Source of the DNA: Istiophorus platypterus
Lineage: Eukaryota; Chordata; Actinopteri; Istiophoriformes; Istiophoridae
Assembly: GCA_016859345.1 (NCBI GenBank)
Contig: CM029124.1
Coordinates: 13,542,980-13,606,979, forward strand
Length of the DNA: 64,000 nt
Direction of reading: 5' to 3'
Shown: positions 27,801 through 35,300 of the stretch, in pieces
How the letters are laid out: each line of letters starts with the position of its first letter
Numbering within the stretch: the stretch's first letter is position 1
Made by a program: the position numbers and the translations under genes
Notes under the pieces: generated by a model
The model's database searches: none
What the model saw: the letters and a program-made list of their open reading frames with translations, nothing else
What the model was told of the DNA's origin: nothing

Positions 27801-30800
27801 TGAAAGAGAGAAACAGCAAGTTCAAAGTCAAAATGATCCGTGTACAAGGAGTTGAGAGGCAATGAATAATGATAACTGAGGAGAGGGGTACTACTGTCAG
27901 TGGGGGCAGCCCTTTGCGCCAGCTGTGTGTTTTATATATGGCAGGCGTTTTCCCAGCGCTGCTGCCAGCTACTGAAGACTGGAGACACATGAAAGGGCAA
28001 GAGGAAAGCCGGGGGGTTGCCCAGCGGCAGAGGAGCTGTCAGGTGGCTGCCAGGTGAATACACTGACACAAAAACACAGTGGGAGTGTAGGGAGGAGAAT
28101 AGCTACTAGCAAGGACGAGGAGTTCTTGGCATGAATGATATGATCAAAGTTCCCATGTGCAACAAAAAGTTTGTCATTTCATCCCTTTTTGTGGTACTGT
28201 AAAGACAGCTTTCCCTATCCATTGATCATGTAAATGACTAAATAAACAATGCACAATATGAAAGAAATTGTTACTGTGGTATTTCTCTTGTAAAGCTTCA
28301 TGTAGGTAACTCTTACCTGAGCAGCTGAATTCGTGTTTCTGCACCTCTGCCACATTGAGTCCTCTGAGCTCAGGAGGGGCAGTACACTGGGTGAATAGAC
28401 CAATTGTAGGCCTCTGTCTAAGCCACTGGGCTAACCAGGCCAGGTGACAGTCACAGTTCAGATTGTTGGAGTGGAGACGGCTATTAAAACAGAAAAAAAA
28501 AAAGGAAATTAATTATGGATTCATTAAAAGATCTTTGTTGCCTTCTTTGCTATAAGAATACCACCCGCTGAAGATTCAAAATACAGTTAAAGTGTCTGCT
28601 CTTTCCTAGAACTCATCACATCCCACTCCTGTGGCGAAACACACAAAATAATATGCTACATGGGTGATTGTAAATGGCACATTCTGAAAGGGAGGAACAC
28701 TAAAGAGAACTTTTCTAAACCCAGCACTCCAAACGCAGCATTCCTGAAATAATGTGCCTGTCCAGAATAACTCTGCTGTGGTGGACCTCTGGAGCACACA
28801 TGCTAACCTGCAAACCAATGTGCACACAACCATAGTGTGCACACAAACAAAAAATCTATATAATGTTACCCCACTGGGAGTGAGTAAGTCCAAACAGCAA
28901 CCTCAAGAACGGTGGAGTCACGGCTCTGAGAGTTTCAGCAGTCATGATTGTTTTAATTGTACATAGTTTCAGATTTAGTAATCACATACAATGCACAGTA
29001 TACAATAATCCTCTAGGGCTATTTGCATCTATTTTGGCCTGTTGTTGTTGTGTATGCTTTAGATTGAGGGAATAATGGCCCTTGGCATCGCTACAGACCC
29101 GTGTTGTTATGCCTGGAATGACACACCCTGTCTACTCCAACTGAGCTCTATGGGACTTCAGCATGTTCTCTACTCTGCCTGCATGTAGAATACAGTTTTA
29201 TTTCAAAGAAAACCTCTAGGGAGTTTTACGGTAGGATAGGTGTGACTTACAAGGTTCGTAGTTTGGGCATATGGTTGAAGCTGGAGACTGGGATGCTGCT
29301 GATGTTGTTGTTGTTCAGTGTTCTGTGAAAAGAAAAGAGCAAAACACAGTTATGTCGTAAGCGCAAGAGAGAAAAGCCATTTTTAAATTTATACTTCAAA
29401 AAGAGTTTTGTTGCGCCCGTCCTCTTCCGTTCCATGTCTTTAAATCCACCCTCCCCCTCTTCCCTCCATCTCTCTTTGTGGCATCCCACTGGGAATGACA
29501 CCTCATTCCACACAGATGGGAAGCCCTCGCACCTCCCACGTACACGTACAGTCATGCATGCAAATATACACTCGTGCATGCACGTACAAGCACCATCACA
29601 AGCACCTCAACTTGTAGTTTGAGAAACATACAATACACACTCACAAACACACACACACTGCCCTCGAAACCTGGGCATCAGCTGCAGCGAGAGAATCAGG
29701 TCATTTCAATCAGCCTAATGACCCTTTACCATTTTTCAACCTGCTCCCCCTTCTTACACAACCTGTCCTCCTCCCCCATAAAACCTATGCATACAGACCC
29801 CATCAAAAACACCTACCCCCCAACCCCTCTTACACCATTATGACAACCCTATCACTACATCTGCAATCCATCCATGCCATGAAAGCAGCCTTTAATGACT
29901 TCTTTTTGTCTCCCCACCCCCTTAAAAAAACACCACAAAAACACATGCGCAGCAAAAAAATAAAAATAACAAGGCGTTCGGAGTGCCTTGGTGCACTCTT
30001 ACTCTACATTGTTTCAGGTGGAGAGTTCTAGCAGAGGCCTGTGAGTATGATTTTTGAAAAAGGATGATTAATTGAACGTGTAAAAACTACATAACGTGGT
30101 CACCAGTGCATCCAGGGTGGAATGCTCACTTGAATGGGATTTTTGATCAAGATGGTTGGAACTCCCTTGTCAGATGGCCCGCCCAGGGCTGGATGGGGCG
30201 TAGAAGGGGGTGGAGGAGTGGGTGGGTAGGGTGTTAATGTGATGGAAAGGAAGGCTTCTGTCAACTGTGTGGAATAATGAGTTAATGGAGCTTGGTCTCC
30301 ATGATGCAGGCCCCCTCATGAGGCCCACTGGGGCTATTTGGCATAATAACCAAGGCCTGTATTAATGTGTGTATATATTGGTTTGTAGTTATTAGCTGGG
30401 CAAAACAATGTCTTCATTTACTAAGAGCTTTAATGGAATAATTCAGGATCGGGGTGGATAAATAGCATCACTTCAGATACTTACAGTACTTCCAAGCCTC
30501 TCAGAGCTCTGAAGGCTCCATCCTCGATGCAGCTGATGTGGTTTTTATCCAGCTGACTGCAGAGCACAAAGGAGAGACAGGCTTTGTTACACAAGATATA
30601 TACAAAATCTTTCAGTTTCCCTGAAGGGTAGTTGTAATCAGCGATACAATAAGTAGTGCAGTGATGGACTATGGTAAATCGATACTGGTTCAGTCATCAC
30701 AGCTCATGTAACCCAAAGAGTAGCAAAAGGGGACTTTACCGATTGTTTATCTGCATTGATACACCTCATAAATCTGTGTGCCCGTGAGTGAATGTGCATA

Positions 30801-31479
30801 TTCTCTGGTGTGGGTGTAAATCACAATTGCTACAAGGCATCTTTGGGGAGCTGCGTGTGTGAGATAGGCAGTCAACTCAAGTGATATACAATCCACTGAA
30901 CATGCAACACTCTCACAGAGGGCCATTAACTCAGCCCAAAAAAAAGGAAAAGTGTTAACATGCTGTAATTATTCTGAATGGGTTGTGAATTGAGTGCACT
31001 CCTCTGCTGTTCACTTACAGTAGATTTCAATGTGATTTGCTTTGCTCTGGATAATTTTGATTCACTCTTTATTGACTAATTGTCACTGATCAATGATTCC
31101 ACAGTTAGCCAATTAATCGATTAGTTTTTTTCACTGAAAATTAAATCAAAAATTAATTTGATAACTGATGATTTTTTTAGAGTGAAAATTCAGTTTTTAT
31201 GTATAATTTTTTTTTTAGACTTCTATGATAGTGAACTGAATATCCTTGAATATCTCTGTCAGACAAAAAAATACATCTGGGAACTTGTAATGGGCATTTT
31301 ACCATTTGCTGACATTCATATCGACCAAGGATTAATTAATAACGAAACTAGCCATTAGTTGCAGCTGTAAGTAAATCCGTCCCTGCTGAACAGAGTGAGT
31401 TACTCACAGGTTTTTGATGTCTGTAGCTCCTCTGAAAGCTTTTCTGGGGATGGACTGGATGAAGTTTTCACTCAGATCT
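133..31479 (-). CDS. slit1: slit1 (Slit guidance ligand 1), partial at both ends, 27 exons
   Basis: Secreted extracellular ligand of Robo receptors that guides axons and migrating cells. The 27 exons seen here, each with AG acceptor and GT donor on the minus strand, sum to 2928 bp and give 975 codons without a stop. Domains in order: D1 LRRs 4-6 and C-cap, D2 (N-cap, LRRs, C-cap), linker, D3, D4, and EGF1-5. Slit1-type signatures include NHMPKL in D1, AMCTCSN in the D2 N-cap, NDSFTGL in D3 and KTGYKEPGIARCAGP in the D4 C-cap. Slit2 and Slit3 differ at many of these sites. The start codon, signal peptide, D1 N-cap and first three LRRs are beyond 64000. EGF6 to the cystine knot are left of 133. 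No frameshift or broken splice site is seen, so the gene looks functional. Teleosts carry slit1a and slit1b; I cannot tell which this is. The gene assignment is very secure and the paralogue within the Slit family is fairly secure. Confidence 0.96.
396..489 (-). CDS. slit1: slit1 exon: EGF3 end and EGF4
   Basis: A 94-bp exon encoding DMCEE at the end of EGF3, then CAPGRSPCQHQSTCLITS of EGF4. CQHQSTC fits the O-fucose consensus. The acceptor is TGTAG and the donor GTAAGA. Confidence 0.92.
490..841 (-). other. slit1: slit1 intron (352 bp)
   Basis: AT-rich intron between the EGF3 and EGF4 exons. No repeat, open frame or motif stands out. Confidence 0.9.
842..981 (-). CDS. slit1: slit1 exon: EGF2 end and EGF3
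   Basis: A 140-bp exon encoding CPLGFEGPTC of EGF2 and DDCEDNDCENGATCIDG with NNYTCFCPP of EGF3. EGF3 has calcium-binding spacing, with an Asn/Asp hydroxylation motif (C-x-D-x4-Y-x-C-x-C) and an O-fucose site (CENGATC). The acceptor is CACAG and the donor GTACAC. Confidence 0.94.
1085..1182 (-). CDS. slit1: slit1 exon: EGF1 end and EGF2 start
   Basis: A 98-bp exon encoding GKNCEAALNAC, which ends EGF1, then CVSSPCANGGTCHVNE of EGF2. CVSSPC fits the O-glucose consensus and CANGGTC fits the O-fucose consensus. The acceptor is CTCAG and the donor GTAAGG. Confidence 0.94.
1298..1422 (-). CDS. slit1: slit1 exon: EGF1
   Basis: A 125-bp exon encoding VDTAVLAKCNPCLSSPC, then NQGICHSDLVEIYRCSCPPG. 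CLSSPC fits the O-glucose consensus C-x-S-x-P-C. The acceptor is CTGCAG. The donor is GTCAGG, so the exon ends on a complete codon, unlike most others. Confidence 0.94.
1512..1675 (-). CDS. slit1: slit1 exon: D4 C-terminal LRR cap
   Basis: A 164-bp exon with NPLYCDCRLRWLSDWVK, GYKEPGIARCAGPGGMEGKL and KKFECT. This stretch is close to mammalian Slit1 (KTGYKEPGIARCAGP). The acceptor is CTTAG and the donor GTGAGT. Confidence 0.96.
1676..2961 (-). other. slit1: slit1 intron (1.3 kb)
   Basis: Intron between the last D4 LRR and the D4 C-cap. It contains a TG microsatellite at 2513-2670. The rest is unremarkable. Confidence 0.9.
2513..2670. repeat. (TG)n microsatellite, interrupted
   Basis: About 158 bp of TG repeats with TTTG, GCG and TTG interruptions. 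Apparent open frames of alternating Val-Cys or His-Thr come only from this tract. Confidence 0.97.
2962..3033 (-). CDS. slit1: slit1 exon: D4 LRR 4
   Basis: A 72-bp, frame-neutral exon encoding LHGNEVSELPDGIFNDV. The acceptor is CTAAG and the donor GTAAGC. A short CA run begins about ten bases behind the donor. The exon is isolated between introns of 3812 and 1286 bp. Confidence 0.94.
5401..5560. other. CpG-rich non-coding block in intron
   Basis: About 16 CpG dinucleotides in 160 bp, against very few in the neighbouring intron sequence. It contains AGATCAAAG, resembling a TCF/LEF site, and TAAT cores of the homeodomain type. No coding frame fits. An enhancer, a conserved non-coding element or an old tRNA-derived repeat are all possible; the sequence alone does not decide. 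Confidence 0.35.
6287..6402. repeat. (GT)n followed by (GA)-rich simple repeat
   Basis: About 33 bp of GT pass directly into about 80 bp of interrupted GA repeat. Confidence 0.95.
6846..6917 (-). CDS. slit1: slit1 exon: D4 LRR 3
   Basis: A 72-bp, frame-neutral exon encoding LSYNSLRCIPKMAFSGL. The acceptor is TTTCAG and the donor GTGAGT. It is followed by a 3.8-kb intron, the largest in D4. Confidence 0.94.
7039..7110 (-). CDS. slit1: slit1 exon: D4 LRR 2
   Basis: A 72-bp, frame-neutral exon encoding DLSNNKINSLTNSSFANM. The acceptor is TTTCAG and the donor GTAAGT. Confidence 0.95.
7194..7262 (-). CDS. slit1: slit1 exon: D4 LRR 1
   Basis: A 69-bp exon encoding a 23-residue repeat, LDGNQFSVVPKELSAFKYL. 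The short length is shared with mammalian Slit1. The acceptor is TTCAG and the donor GTAAGT. An 83-bp intron follows. Confidence 0.94.
7263..8957 (-). other. slit1: slit1 intron (1.7 kb)
   Basis: Intron between the D4 N-cap and D4 LRR 1. It contains a CA microsatellite at 8538-8614 and a G run near 8190. Nothing else was recognised. Confidence 0.9.
8538..8614. repeat. (CA)n microsatellite
   Basis: About 77 bp of CA repeat with AAAC, CGC and CAT interruptions. Confidence 0.97.
8958..9090 (-). CDS. slit1: slit1 exon: D4 N-terminal LRR cap
   Basis: A 133-bp exon with CVPRPQCPSECTCLETVV and CSNKHLHTLPKGIPRNVTEL. D4 is the domain through which Slits dimerise. The acceptor is CCCAG and the donor GTGAGT. 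Confidence 0.95.
9091..9862 (-). other. slit1: slit1 intron (0.8 kb)
   Basis: Intron between the D3 C-cap and the D4 N-cap. It holds a pure GA repeat at 9334-9365, which is CT on the transcribed strand. Nothing else was recognised. Confidence 0.9.
9334..9365. repeat. (GA)n microsatellite
   Basis: About 32 bp of uninterrupted GA repeat, some 245 bp upstream of the D4 N-cap exon on the transcribed strand. Confidence 0.95.
9863..10029 (-). CDS. slit1: slit1 exon: D3 C-terminal LRR cap
   Basis: A 167-bp exon with NSFNCDCRLAWLGDWLR, IVTGNPRCQRPAFLKEIPL and FRCEE. It is one codon longer than the other C-cap exons. The usual NPF before the first cap cysteine reads NSF because the codon is TCC rather than CCN. 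The acceptor is CCCAG and the donor GTAGGT. Confidence 0.95.
10115..10258 (-). CDS. slit1: slit1 exon: D3 LRRs 4-5
   Basis: A 144-bp exon with two repeats, LRNNKISCVHNDSFTGL and LYDNQLTTITPGAFDTL. HNDSFTGL is Slit1-like; Slit2 has GNDSFIGL. The acceptor is TTCAG and the donor GTGAGA. Confidence 0.95.
10372..10515 (-). CDS. slit1: slit1 exon: D3 LRRs 2-3
   Basis: A 144-bp exon with two repeats, NLSNNKITEIEDGAFEGA and LTANQIDSVRSGMFRGL. The acceptor is CCACAG and the donor GTGAGT. Confidence 0.95.
10619..10693 (-). CDS. slit1: slit1 exon: D3 LRR 1
   Basis: A 75-bp exon encoding a 25-residue repeat, LNNNEITTLEATGVFKNL onward. It is one codon longer than the 24-residue norm. Mammalian Slit1 has the same length here, so this is a conserved irregularity. 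The acceptor is TCCAG and the donor GTAAAT. Confidence 0.94.
10941..11085 (-). CDS. slit1: slit1 exon: D3 N-terminal LRR cap
   Basis: A 145-bp exon encoding the end of the linker (TEDTRLNNACNSDPV) and the D3 N-cap with CPPKCRCESNVVDCSNLKL and KIPEHIP. The acceptor is ACTTAG and the donor GTAAGG. Confidence 0.95.
11086..14039 (-). other. slit1: slit1 intron (3.0 kb) after the micro-exon
   Basis: Intron between the micro-exon and the D3 N-cap. It has a purine-rich stretch around 11330-11660 and a CA repeat at 12971-13096. I looked for the miR-218 mature sequence that sits in the corresponding region of SLIT2 and SLIT3 and did not see it. Confidence 0.88.
12971..13096. repeat. (CA)n microsatellite with CAGA units
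   Basis: Mixed CAGA/CACA units pass into about 75 bp of pure CA. Confidence 0.97.
14040..14063 (-). CDS. slit1: slit1 24-nt micro-exon in the D2-D3 linker
   Basis: A 24-bp exon encoding AKEQYFIP, matching the same eight residues in mammalian SLIT1 and SLIT2. The acceptor is TCACAG and the donor GTGAGT. It enters and leaves after the first codon base, so skipping removes eight residues in frame. It sits alone between introns of 963 and 2954 bp. Confidence 0.93.
14064..15026 (-). other. slit1: slit1 intron (1.0 kb) before the micro-exon
   Basis: Intron between the D2 C-cap and the micro-exon. A GAAA-rich stretch at about 14310-14390 reads as pyrimidine-rich on the transcribed strand. No other feature was recognised. 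Confidence 0.88.
15027..15190 (-). CDS. slit1: slit1 exon: D2 C-terminal LRR cap
   Basis: A 164-bp exon closing D2, with NPFICDCNLKWLADYLR and then [20 protein letters not shown] and FRCS. The wording is almost unchanged from mammalian Slits, as expected for the Robo-binding domain. The acceptor is TTCCAG and the donor GTAGGC. Confidence 0.96.
15191..16362 (-). other. slit1: slit1 intron (1.2 kb)
   Basis: Intron between D2 LRRs 4-5 and the D2 C-cap. A short GT run at 16339-16351 lies just behind the upstream donor, and purine-rich sequence lies next to the acceptor at 15191-15305. Confidence 0.88.
16363..16506 (-). CDS. slit1: slit1 exon: D2 LRRs 4-5
   Basis: A 144-bp exon that is exactly two LRRs long, encoding LNANKIHCVRANAFQDL and SLYDNKIQTLAKGTFTSL. 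This part of D2 uses one exon for two repeats, unlike the single-repeat exons before it. The acceptor is TCTCAG and the donor GTGAGT. Confidence 0.95.
16740..16777. repeat. (GT)n microsatellite next to a splice donor
   Basis: 38 bp of pure GT, which is CA in the transcript. It begins ten bases after the exon at 16787-16858. Confidence 0.97.
16787..16858 (-). CDS. slit1: slit1 exon: D2 LRR 3
   Basis: A 72-bp, frame-neutral exon encoding YGNKITDLPKGVFDGLYAL. The acceptor is TCCTAG and the donor GTAAGT. A pure CA tract starts about ten bases after the donor on the transcribed strand. Confidence 0.95.
16963..17034 (-). CDS. slit1: slit1 exon: D2 LRR 2
   Basis: A 72-bp, frame-neutral exon encoding DLSNNQISEIAPDAFQGL. 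The acceptor is ACACAG and the donor GTAAGT. Only 104 bp of intron separate it from the next exon. Confidence 0.95.
17035..19377 (-). other. slit1: slit1 intron (2.3 kb)
   Basis: Intron between D2 LRR 1 and LRR 2, with a GT microsatellite at 17529-17574. Otherwise unremarkable. Confidence 0.9.
17529..17574. repeat. (GT)n microsatellite
   Basis: About 46 bp of GT repeat with GCGT interruptions. Confidence 0.95.
19378..19449 (-). CDS. slit1: slit1 exon: D2 LRR 1
   Basis: A 72-bp, frame-neutral exon encoding NGIKSVPPGAFSPYKKL. The donor is GTAAGT. The acceptor CTCCAG is embedded in the edge of a long CTCTC pentanucleotide repeat that also supplies the polypyrimidine tract, which is unusual. 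Confidence 0.95.
19450..23911 (-). other. slit1: slit1 intron (4.5 kb)
   Basis: Intron between the D2 N-cap and D2 LRR 1. A pentanucleotide repeat occupies its acceptor end (19451-19540). I see no exon, RNA gene or interspersed repeat that I can name in the remainder. Confidence 0.85.
19451..19540. repeat. (GGAGA)n pentanucleotide repeat at a splice acceptor
   Basis: About 18 units of GAGAG/GGAGA, nearly perfect for the first ten and then with small substitutions. On the transcribed strand it is a 90-bp CTCTC tract running into the CAG of the D2 LRR 1 acceptor. Confidence 0.96.
23912..24059 (-). CDS. slit1: slit1 exon: D2 N-terminal LRR cap
   Basis: A 148-bp exon encoding the N-cap of D2, with CPAMCTCSNNIVDCRGKGL and then AIPANLPDSMAEM. 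The four cysteines of the cap are intact. The acceptor is TTCAG and the donor GTAAGC. D2 is the domain whose concave face binds the first Ig domain of Robo. The AMCTCSN and AIPANLP wording favours Slit1. Confidence 0.96.
24804..24895. repeat. (TG)n microsatellite
   Basis: Two TG blocks separated by a short AAAGTTTT interruption near 24847. Confidence 0.96.
25341..25460. repeat. imperfect direct repeat, about 50 bp units
   Basis: Segment 25341-25395 and segment 25411-25460 share the order TGATCTA, ATGGCA, TTTGACAG, GGGATC and GCAGAG, with substitutions between. It looks like an old local duplication with a period of about 70 bp. Confidence 0.6.
27560..27635. repeat. (CA)n / CAGACA microsatellite
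   Basis: CA repeat interspersed with CAGACA units. Confidence 0.95.
27767..27800. repeat. (CA)n short microsatellite
   Basis: Short CA repeat with CGCACA units. Confidence 0.85.
28317..28480 (-). CDS. slit1: slit1 exon: D1 C-terminal LRR cap
   Basis: A 164-bp exon encoding the cysteine-rich cap that closes D1, with CDCHLAWLAQWLRQRP and ending FSCS. The four cap cysteines are present. The acceptor is AATAG and the donor GTAAGA. It enters at the third codon base and leaves after one base, as do all the C-cap exons here. Confidence 0.95.
28481..29250 (-). other. slit1: slit1 intron (0.8 kb)
   Basis: Intron between D1 LRR 6 and the D1 C-cap. No repeat or motif stands out. Confidence 0.9.
29251..29322 (-). 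CDS. slit1: slit1 exon: D1 LRR 6
   Basis: A 72-bp, frame-neutral exon encoding NNNNISSIPVSSFNHMPKL followed by the start of the C-cap. The IPVSSFNHMPKL wording matches Slit1; Slit2 has LSVASFNHMPKL. The acceptor is TCACAG and the donor GTAAGT. Confidence 0.95.
29323..30484 (-). other. slit1: slit1 intron (1.2 kb)
   Basis: Intron between D1 LRR 5 and LRR 6. The part from about 30040 to 30470 is complex, non-repetitive sequence with TAAT cores. The rest is unremarkable. Confidence 0.88.
30485..30556 (-). CDS. slit1: slit1 exon: D1 LRR 5
   Basis: A 72-bp, frame-neutral exon encoding one LRR, QLDKNHISCIEDGAFRAL. The acceptor is TGCAG and the donor GTAAGT. The cysteine inside the repeat (ISCIE) is a conserved Slit feature. 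Confidence 0.95.
30557..31407 (-). other. slit1: slit1 intron (0.85 kb)
   Basis: Intron between D1 LRR 4 and LRR 5. Its 5' half on the transcribed strand is occupied by a degenerate interspersed repeat (31060-31370). Confidence 0.88.
31060..31370 (-). mobile_element. degenerate non-autonomous teleost DNA repeat (MITE-like)
   Basis: Read on the minus strand it begins TTACAGCTGCAACTAATGG and continues through AATGCCCATTACAAGTTCCC and TTCAGTTCACTATCATAGAAG, ending in ATTAATCGATT-like sequence. From general knowledge this is the layout of an abundant short teleost repeat with ends of the type GCTGCAAC...GATTAATCG. It codes for nothing. Its terminal part matches the fragments at 41795-42126 and 55450-55544 in outline. 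The transposon class is not certain. Confidence 0.6.
31408..31479 (-). CDS. slit1: slit1 exon: D1 LRR 4
   Basis: A 72-bp exon encoding exactly one 24-residue leucine-rich repeat containing ENFIQSIPRKAFRGA. Acceptor CCACAG and donor GTGAGT flank it. It starts at the third codon base and ends after two, so it is frame-neutral. It is the most 5' exon in the window. The intron before it runs past the right edge. Confidence 0.95.
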
Positions 31480-32226
31480 CTGTGGAGACAATAAGCAGAC
31501 ACAACTTATCCTTGAGGATGGCTTGTTTAGGTTTGTTTGGTTCGGAAGGGAGTGTGTTCTCTTTAAAAAAAAAAGAAAAAGTGCAATGCAACTATCTTTT
31601 GGCAGAAGTATTAATACATTTCAACACTTTCCCTCCATAAACGCTGGACATCCAGGGTTTAAAGCATGCTTTCCAACCAGCAGAATTCCCACTCTATTCA
31701 GTGTCCCTCCTTTTTTTTTTTTTTTACCACACTCATCGGTGCAGAACAGAAAGCTAAGGGCAGCTTTTTTTTTTTTTTTACCCATGTTCCAAAACTCTGA
31801 GGTGTGGTACTGCATGGAGAGTTCTGCTCACAATGGAGTGGTTATTTTATATTGGCTGCGTTATTCAGTGTTCACTCATGCTATAATTTGTGCTCTGTGC
31901 CTTGACCATAGACCAGACAAACAGGCAGCAGGGCAGCAACCAATGAGGGGCCCTTGCTGTTCCTATGGGGCAGGTTCATTAGGGCGCAGTTGCATAAAGA
32001 ACATTATCTATTAGAATTTAGCTGTGTGTGTGTCCAGCACTAAACGGAGGGTACAAATTAGGCATTTGAAAAGTGCATGTGTGTGGAGAGTAGGAGAGTG
32101 ACAGCGAGGAGAGGGGGAGGGAGAATGAGTGAAACACAAGTAGCCATAGTTTTAATTAGCAGAGTCTTTTGTCGGCCATTTAAATGGTGAGCTAACCTCG
32201 TTCTGAAAGGCTCTGCCCATCTTCTA

Positions 32227-32227
32227 C

Positions 32228-32271
<44 letters not shown>

Positions 32272-32303
32272 ATGCACACACAAACAAACACACACACACA
32301 CAG
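32227..32303. repeat. (CA)n microsatellite
   Basis: CA repeat with CTCATG and AAACAAA interruptions. Confidence 0.96.
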
Positions 32304-35300
32304 ATACACTACATAGGGAAACTGGGAGGCCCCTGTCTTAAAACACACACACAAGGAGGGCTCCCATAGCTTGGGCAGACATAAACAGAGTACTTATGGT
32401 CACCCATCAAGAGTCAAAAGCACAGCACCAAACCCTATAAAACTCCACAACTGTTTTCATAACATTTTGATGACTATTACTTATTTAATGTTTATGTACA
32501 CCACAGCACGCAAACCCTTGATGCACACAACAAGTACACTTGTAAAACCCCATGGGGTAATGTTAAAATGAGTTCCCAAGACTCCTGCAACAGATCTCAG
32601 ACTCTGTCCCCATTGGGTCATCCTCTCCAGAATGTTGCTCAGAATGAATATTGTCCATTGTTTAAGTGGGATACAAAAGATGTGCAAAACACACCACAGC
32701 AGTTGTGGTTTGCAGTCTATCTAATGAATGGGTGGTTGTGACTTTATGAAGCAGCAGAAATTAAAAGTGCTCTTCAGGCCACTACAAATAAACCACAATT
32801 AAAAATGGAATTTGCATGTTTGCTTTTTTTTGTTTGAATATATATATTGTTTCACTATAGTTTAACTTTCATCAAAATAAAATATTGTATTTTGTTTGAA
32901 CGTGCAGAAGTTAGTATTTCATGGGACATGAGTCCATTTGCACAGTGGATAGATCAAACTACATGTTGACAGCTGACTGTAACTTGTTGGGCCTTGCCCC
33001 ATCTTTACACTTACCTCATTAAAAGATGGCTGTATATTTAACATGGCATTACACTGCATGGTAATGGCAATAAATTGGGCATCTTTCAACCTTGGATAAA
33101 CTAATAAGAAAGTGGTCTAATTATCTTAACAGTATCACATTTCAACAGTATAGACAACAGCTTTATCTGGCTGTCTCTCTCAATTCACAAAAATTCAACA
33201 TGCATGTACAGATGTGCAAACGAAAACACACACATAGTTGGCTTGTGTTCAAAGAGAACATAAATATTCCATCTGATTACACATTCTAAGTTCATCATCT
33301 GAGGTTTTTGAGTTTGATTTCCTCAGCAGATCTGCATAACATCTGCTTTCACATCTGATATTCAGGCAACACAGTAAGCAGGCAATTAAGGCAATTACAC
33401 AACAGCAATCTATCTGTTCTGTCAGTCTGCCACATTTTGCAGAATCATATCCCAAACATCAAACCAGCTTCATGCCTCCTCACTAGCAAGCATGGGAGCA
33501 AGAACAGCGGTGCTGGTGCTTCCTCCAGCTCCTTTTCTGTACTCTTGGCAAAACAGCCTGAGTGCAGAGTTGAAAGCTGAGACAGTCAGGCACCCAGACT
33601 ATATTAGTGCCTCTTATCAAGCCAACTGCTCCATGCGAGAGGAATGCTTTTGGTGTACCTGGCCCTGCCCTCTACCTAATTACTAATTAGTTCTTTCACC
33701 TTATCCTCACCTTCCTGCAACGAACACGCTAACACGCAGGGCAACGCTGTGGTGCTGTTCTGCAGACACATCGTTAATGACTTCTCCCCCAGGACATCTG
33801 GGAGGAGTTTGGTATGTCTTCAATACCTGCGCCTGTATGTGTGTGTTCTCTCCTGGGTTACAATAAGAAATGGTAACAGACTGCTGTGCTAGGACAGCGC
33901 TGTTGAAGTGCCAGAGGCAGCAGTCGGTGCAAGTAGAGGAAGAAAGCCAGAGAGACACTGAGATGGAGACAGGACTGGGATGCTGGAATGCAAGATGAGG
34001 CAGGAAGGCTCTGACAATATGAATACAATGCTTTGTGTGTAAGTAGTAAAATCAAAGCTCTAGGGTGGAATCCACACACTAAAACCTCCATAATCCTGTT
34101 AGCATGCTATAACACGATTGGCTAGAGTAATCTATATGCTCCCACTTATGGTGCTGCTTAGATTGGATTAGATGCTGAGGTCGTGGGAGGTCGCTTTATA
34201 ACTATAGGTCTGTTTTGGGAAAATGTGTGCCCAAAGAAAACCCTAAACGATGACATTTATCGTGCCAGAAAGTCTCCCTTTCTCCCATTTACATATATTG
34301 CCTTTCTCACTCTGCCTGATTCATTCCCTCCTCTGTCGCATCTAACAGAATAATCACAGTGGTCATGGTTTGGAGTCTGCAGTCTTCTGTGTCCTTTAAG
34401 GATTTATCGAAGGGTTCAGCTCCTACGGGAGCCAGAGCAATATTAAATTTAGCAACGTTACATTTCTGCATTTACACATTCTCAAAACGGCAAACGGGAC
34501 ATTTCTGTGGGAGACCATGCTGTATTTTACATAGTCTGTGGTTGCCCCTCACTGGTATTTTCTAAGCTCAGCCCCAACCGTGTTGGCTCTGAGATATTTG
34601 ACATTTCTGATTAGTTTGGAAGCAGATTTTCAGGGAAGCACTGATCCCCGCAGAAGCAGGCATGATTATGTGAGAACAGTTACCACAGAGAAGGGTACTG
34701 GTCACCACAGTCTCCATCACTAAGTCATGACAATAAATCTAATGTTACAGCCCTTCAGCAAATACCACCCCAGTACATCAATTGAGAAGCAGCCCAAACC
34801 TAGTTAAGACAACCAAACTGACATGATGAGAAATCATAGAAAATTAAAAAAAACATAAAAACAAAACTGTTTCCTTCATATTTGTCCTTTTTTTCTCCAT
34901 CCAATCATTCTTCTTTTGAGTATCTGGCCAATATACACTTTCCAGAATGTTAGCCTGTATATTACTTCAGACTTAGCCCATGTCAGGGTCATCAGACTTG
35001 TGAAGTATTTCAGGAGAATAGAGCAGACAAAGTTAAGCAGCAGAAGCAGGAGCACAGGCCATAACCCCAAGACTTCACTCCACTCACTTGGCTCTGTTCA
35101 CGGTAAAAGGATTCATGGAAACCACCAGAGCCAGTCTCCACTGCCCAGACTCTGTCCCAAGCAGTGCTATGAGGACTATCCTGAGGCATGGCTATGACCT
35201 CCAGCCCCAGTCCAGGCCCCCAGGCTTCTCACAGAGCACCATAATGATGTCAGACCCGTGACTTTTTCTTTCCTTATTTCCTGCACACAGCATGCCTACC

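Larger units (their letters stand above)
24060..28316 (-). other. slit1: slit1 intron (4.3 kb)
   Basis: Intron between the D1 C-cap and the D2 N-cap. It contains TG repeats at 24804-24895, an imperfect 50-bp direct repeat at 25341-25460, a pyrimidine-rich region at about 25560-25900, and CA repeats at 27560-27635 and 27767-27800. Confidence 0.87.

Noticed and set aside
31709..31782. Two poly-T runs about 45 bp apart, possible reversed poly-A tails of retroposed sequences
   Set aside because: No recognisable SINE or retrogene body or target-site duplication adjoins them.
33510..33545. Minus-strand KELEE resembling the KELERL segment of D1
   Set aside because: The match stops after four residues and the following sequence is not an LRR.
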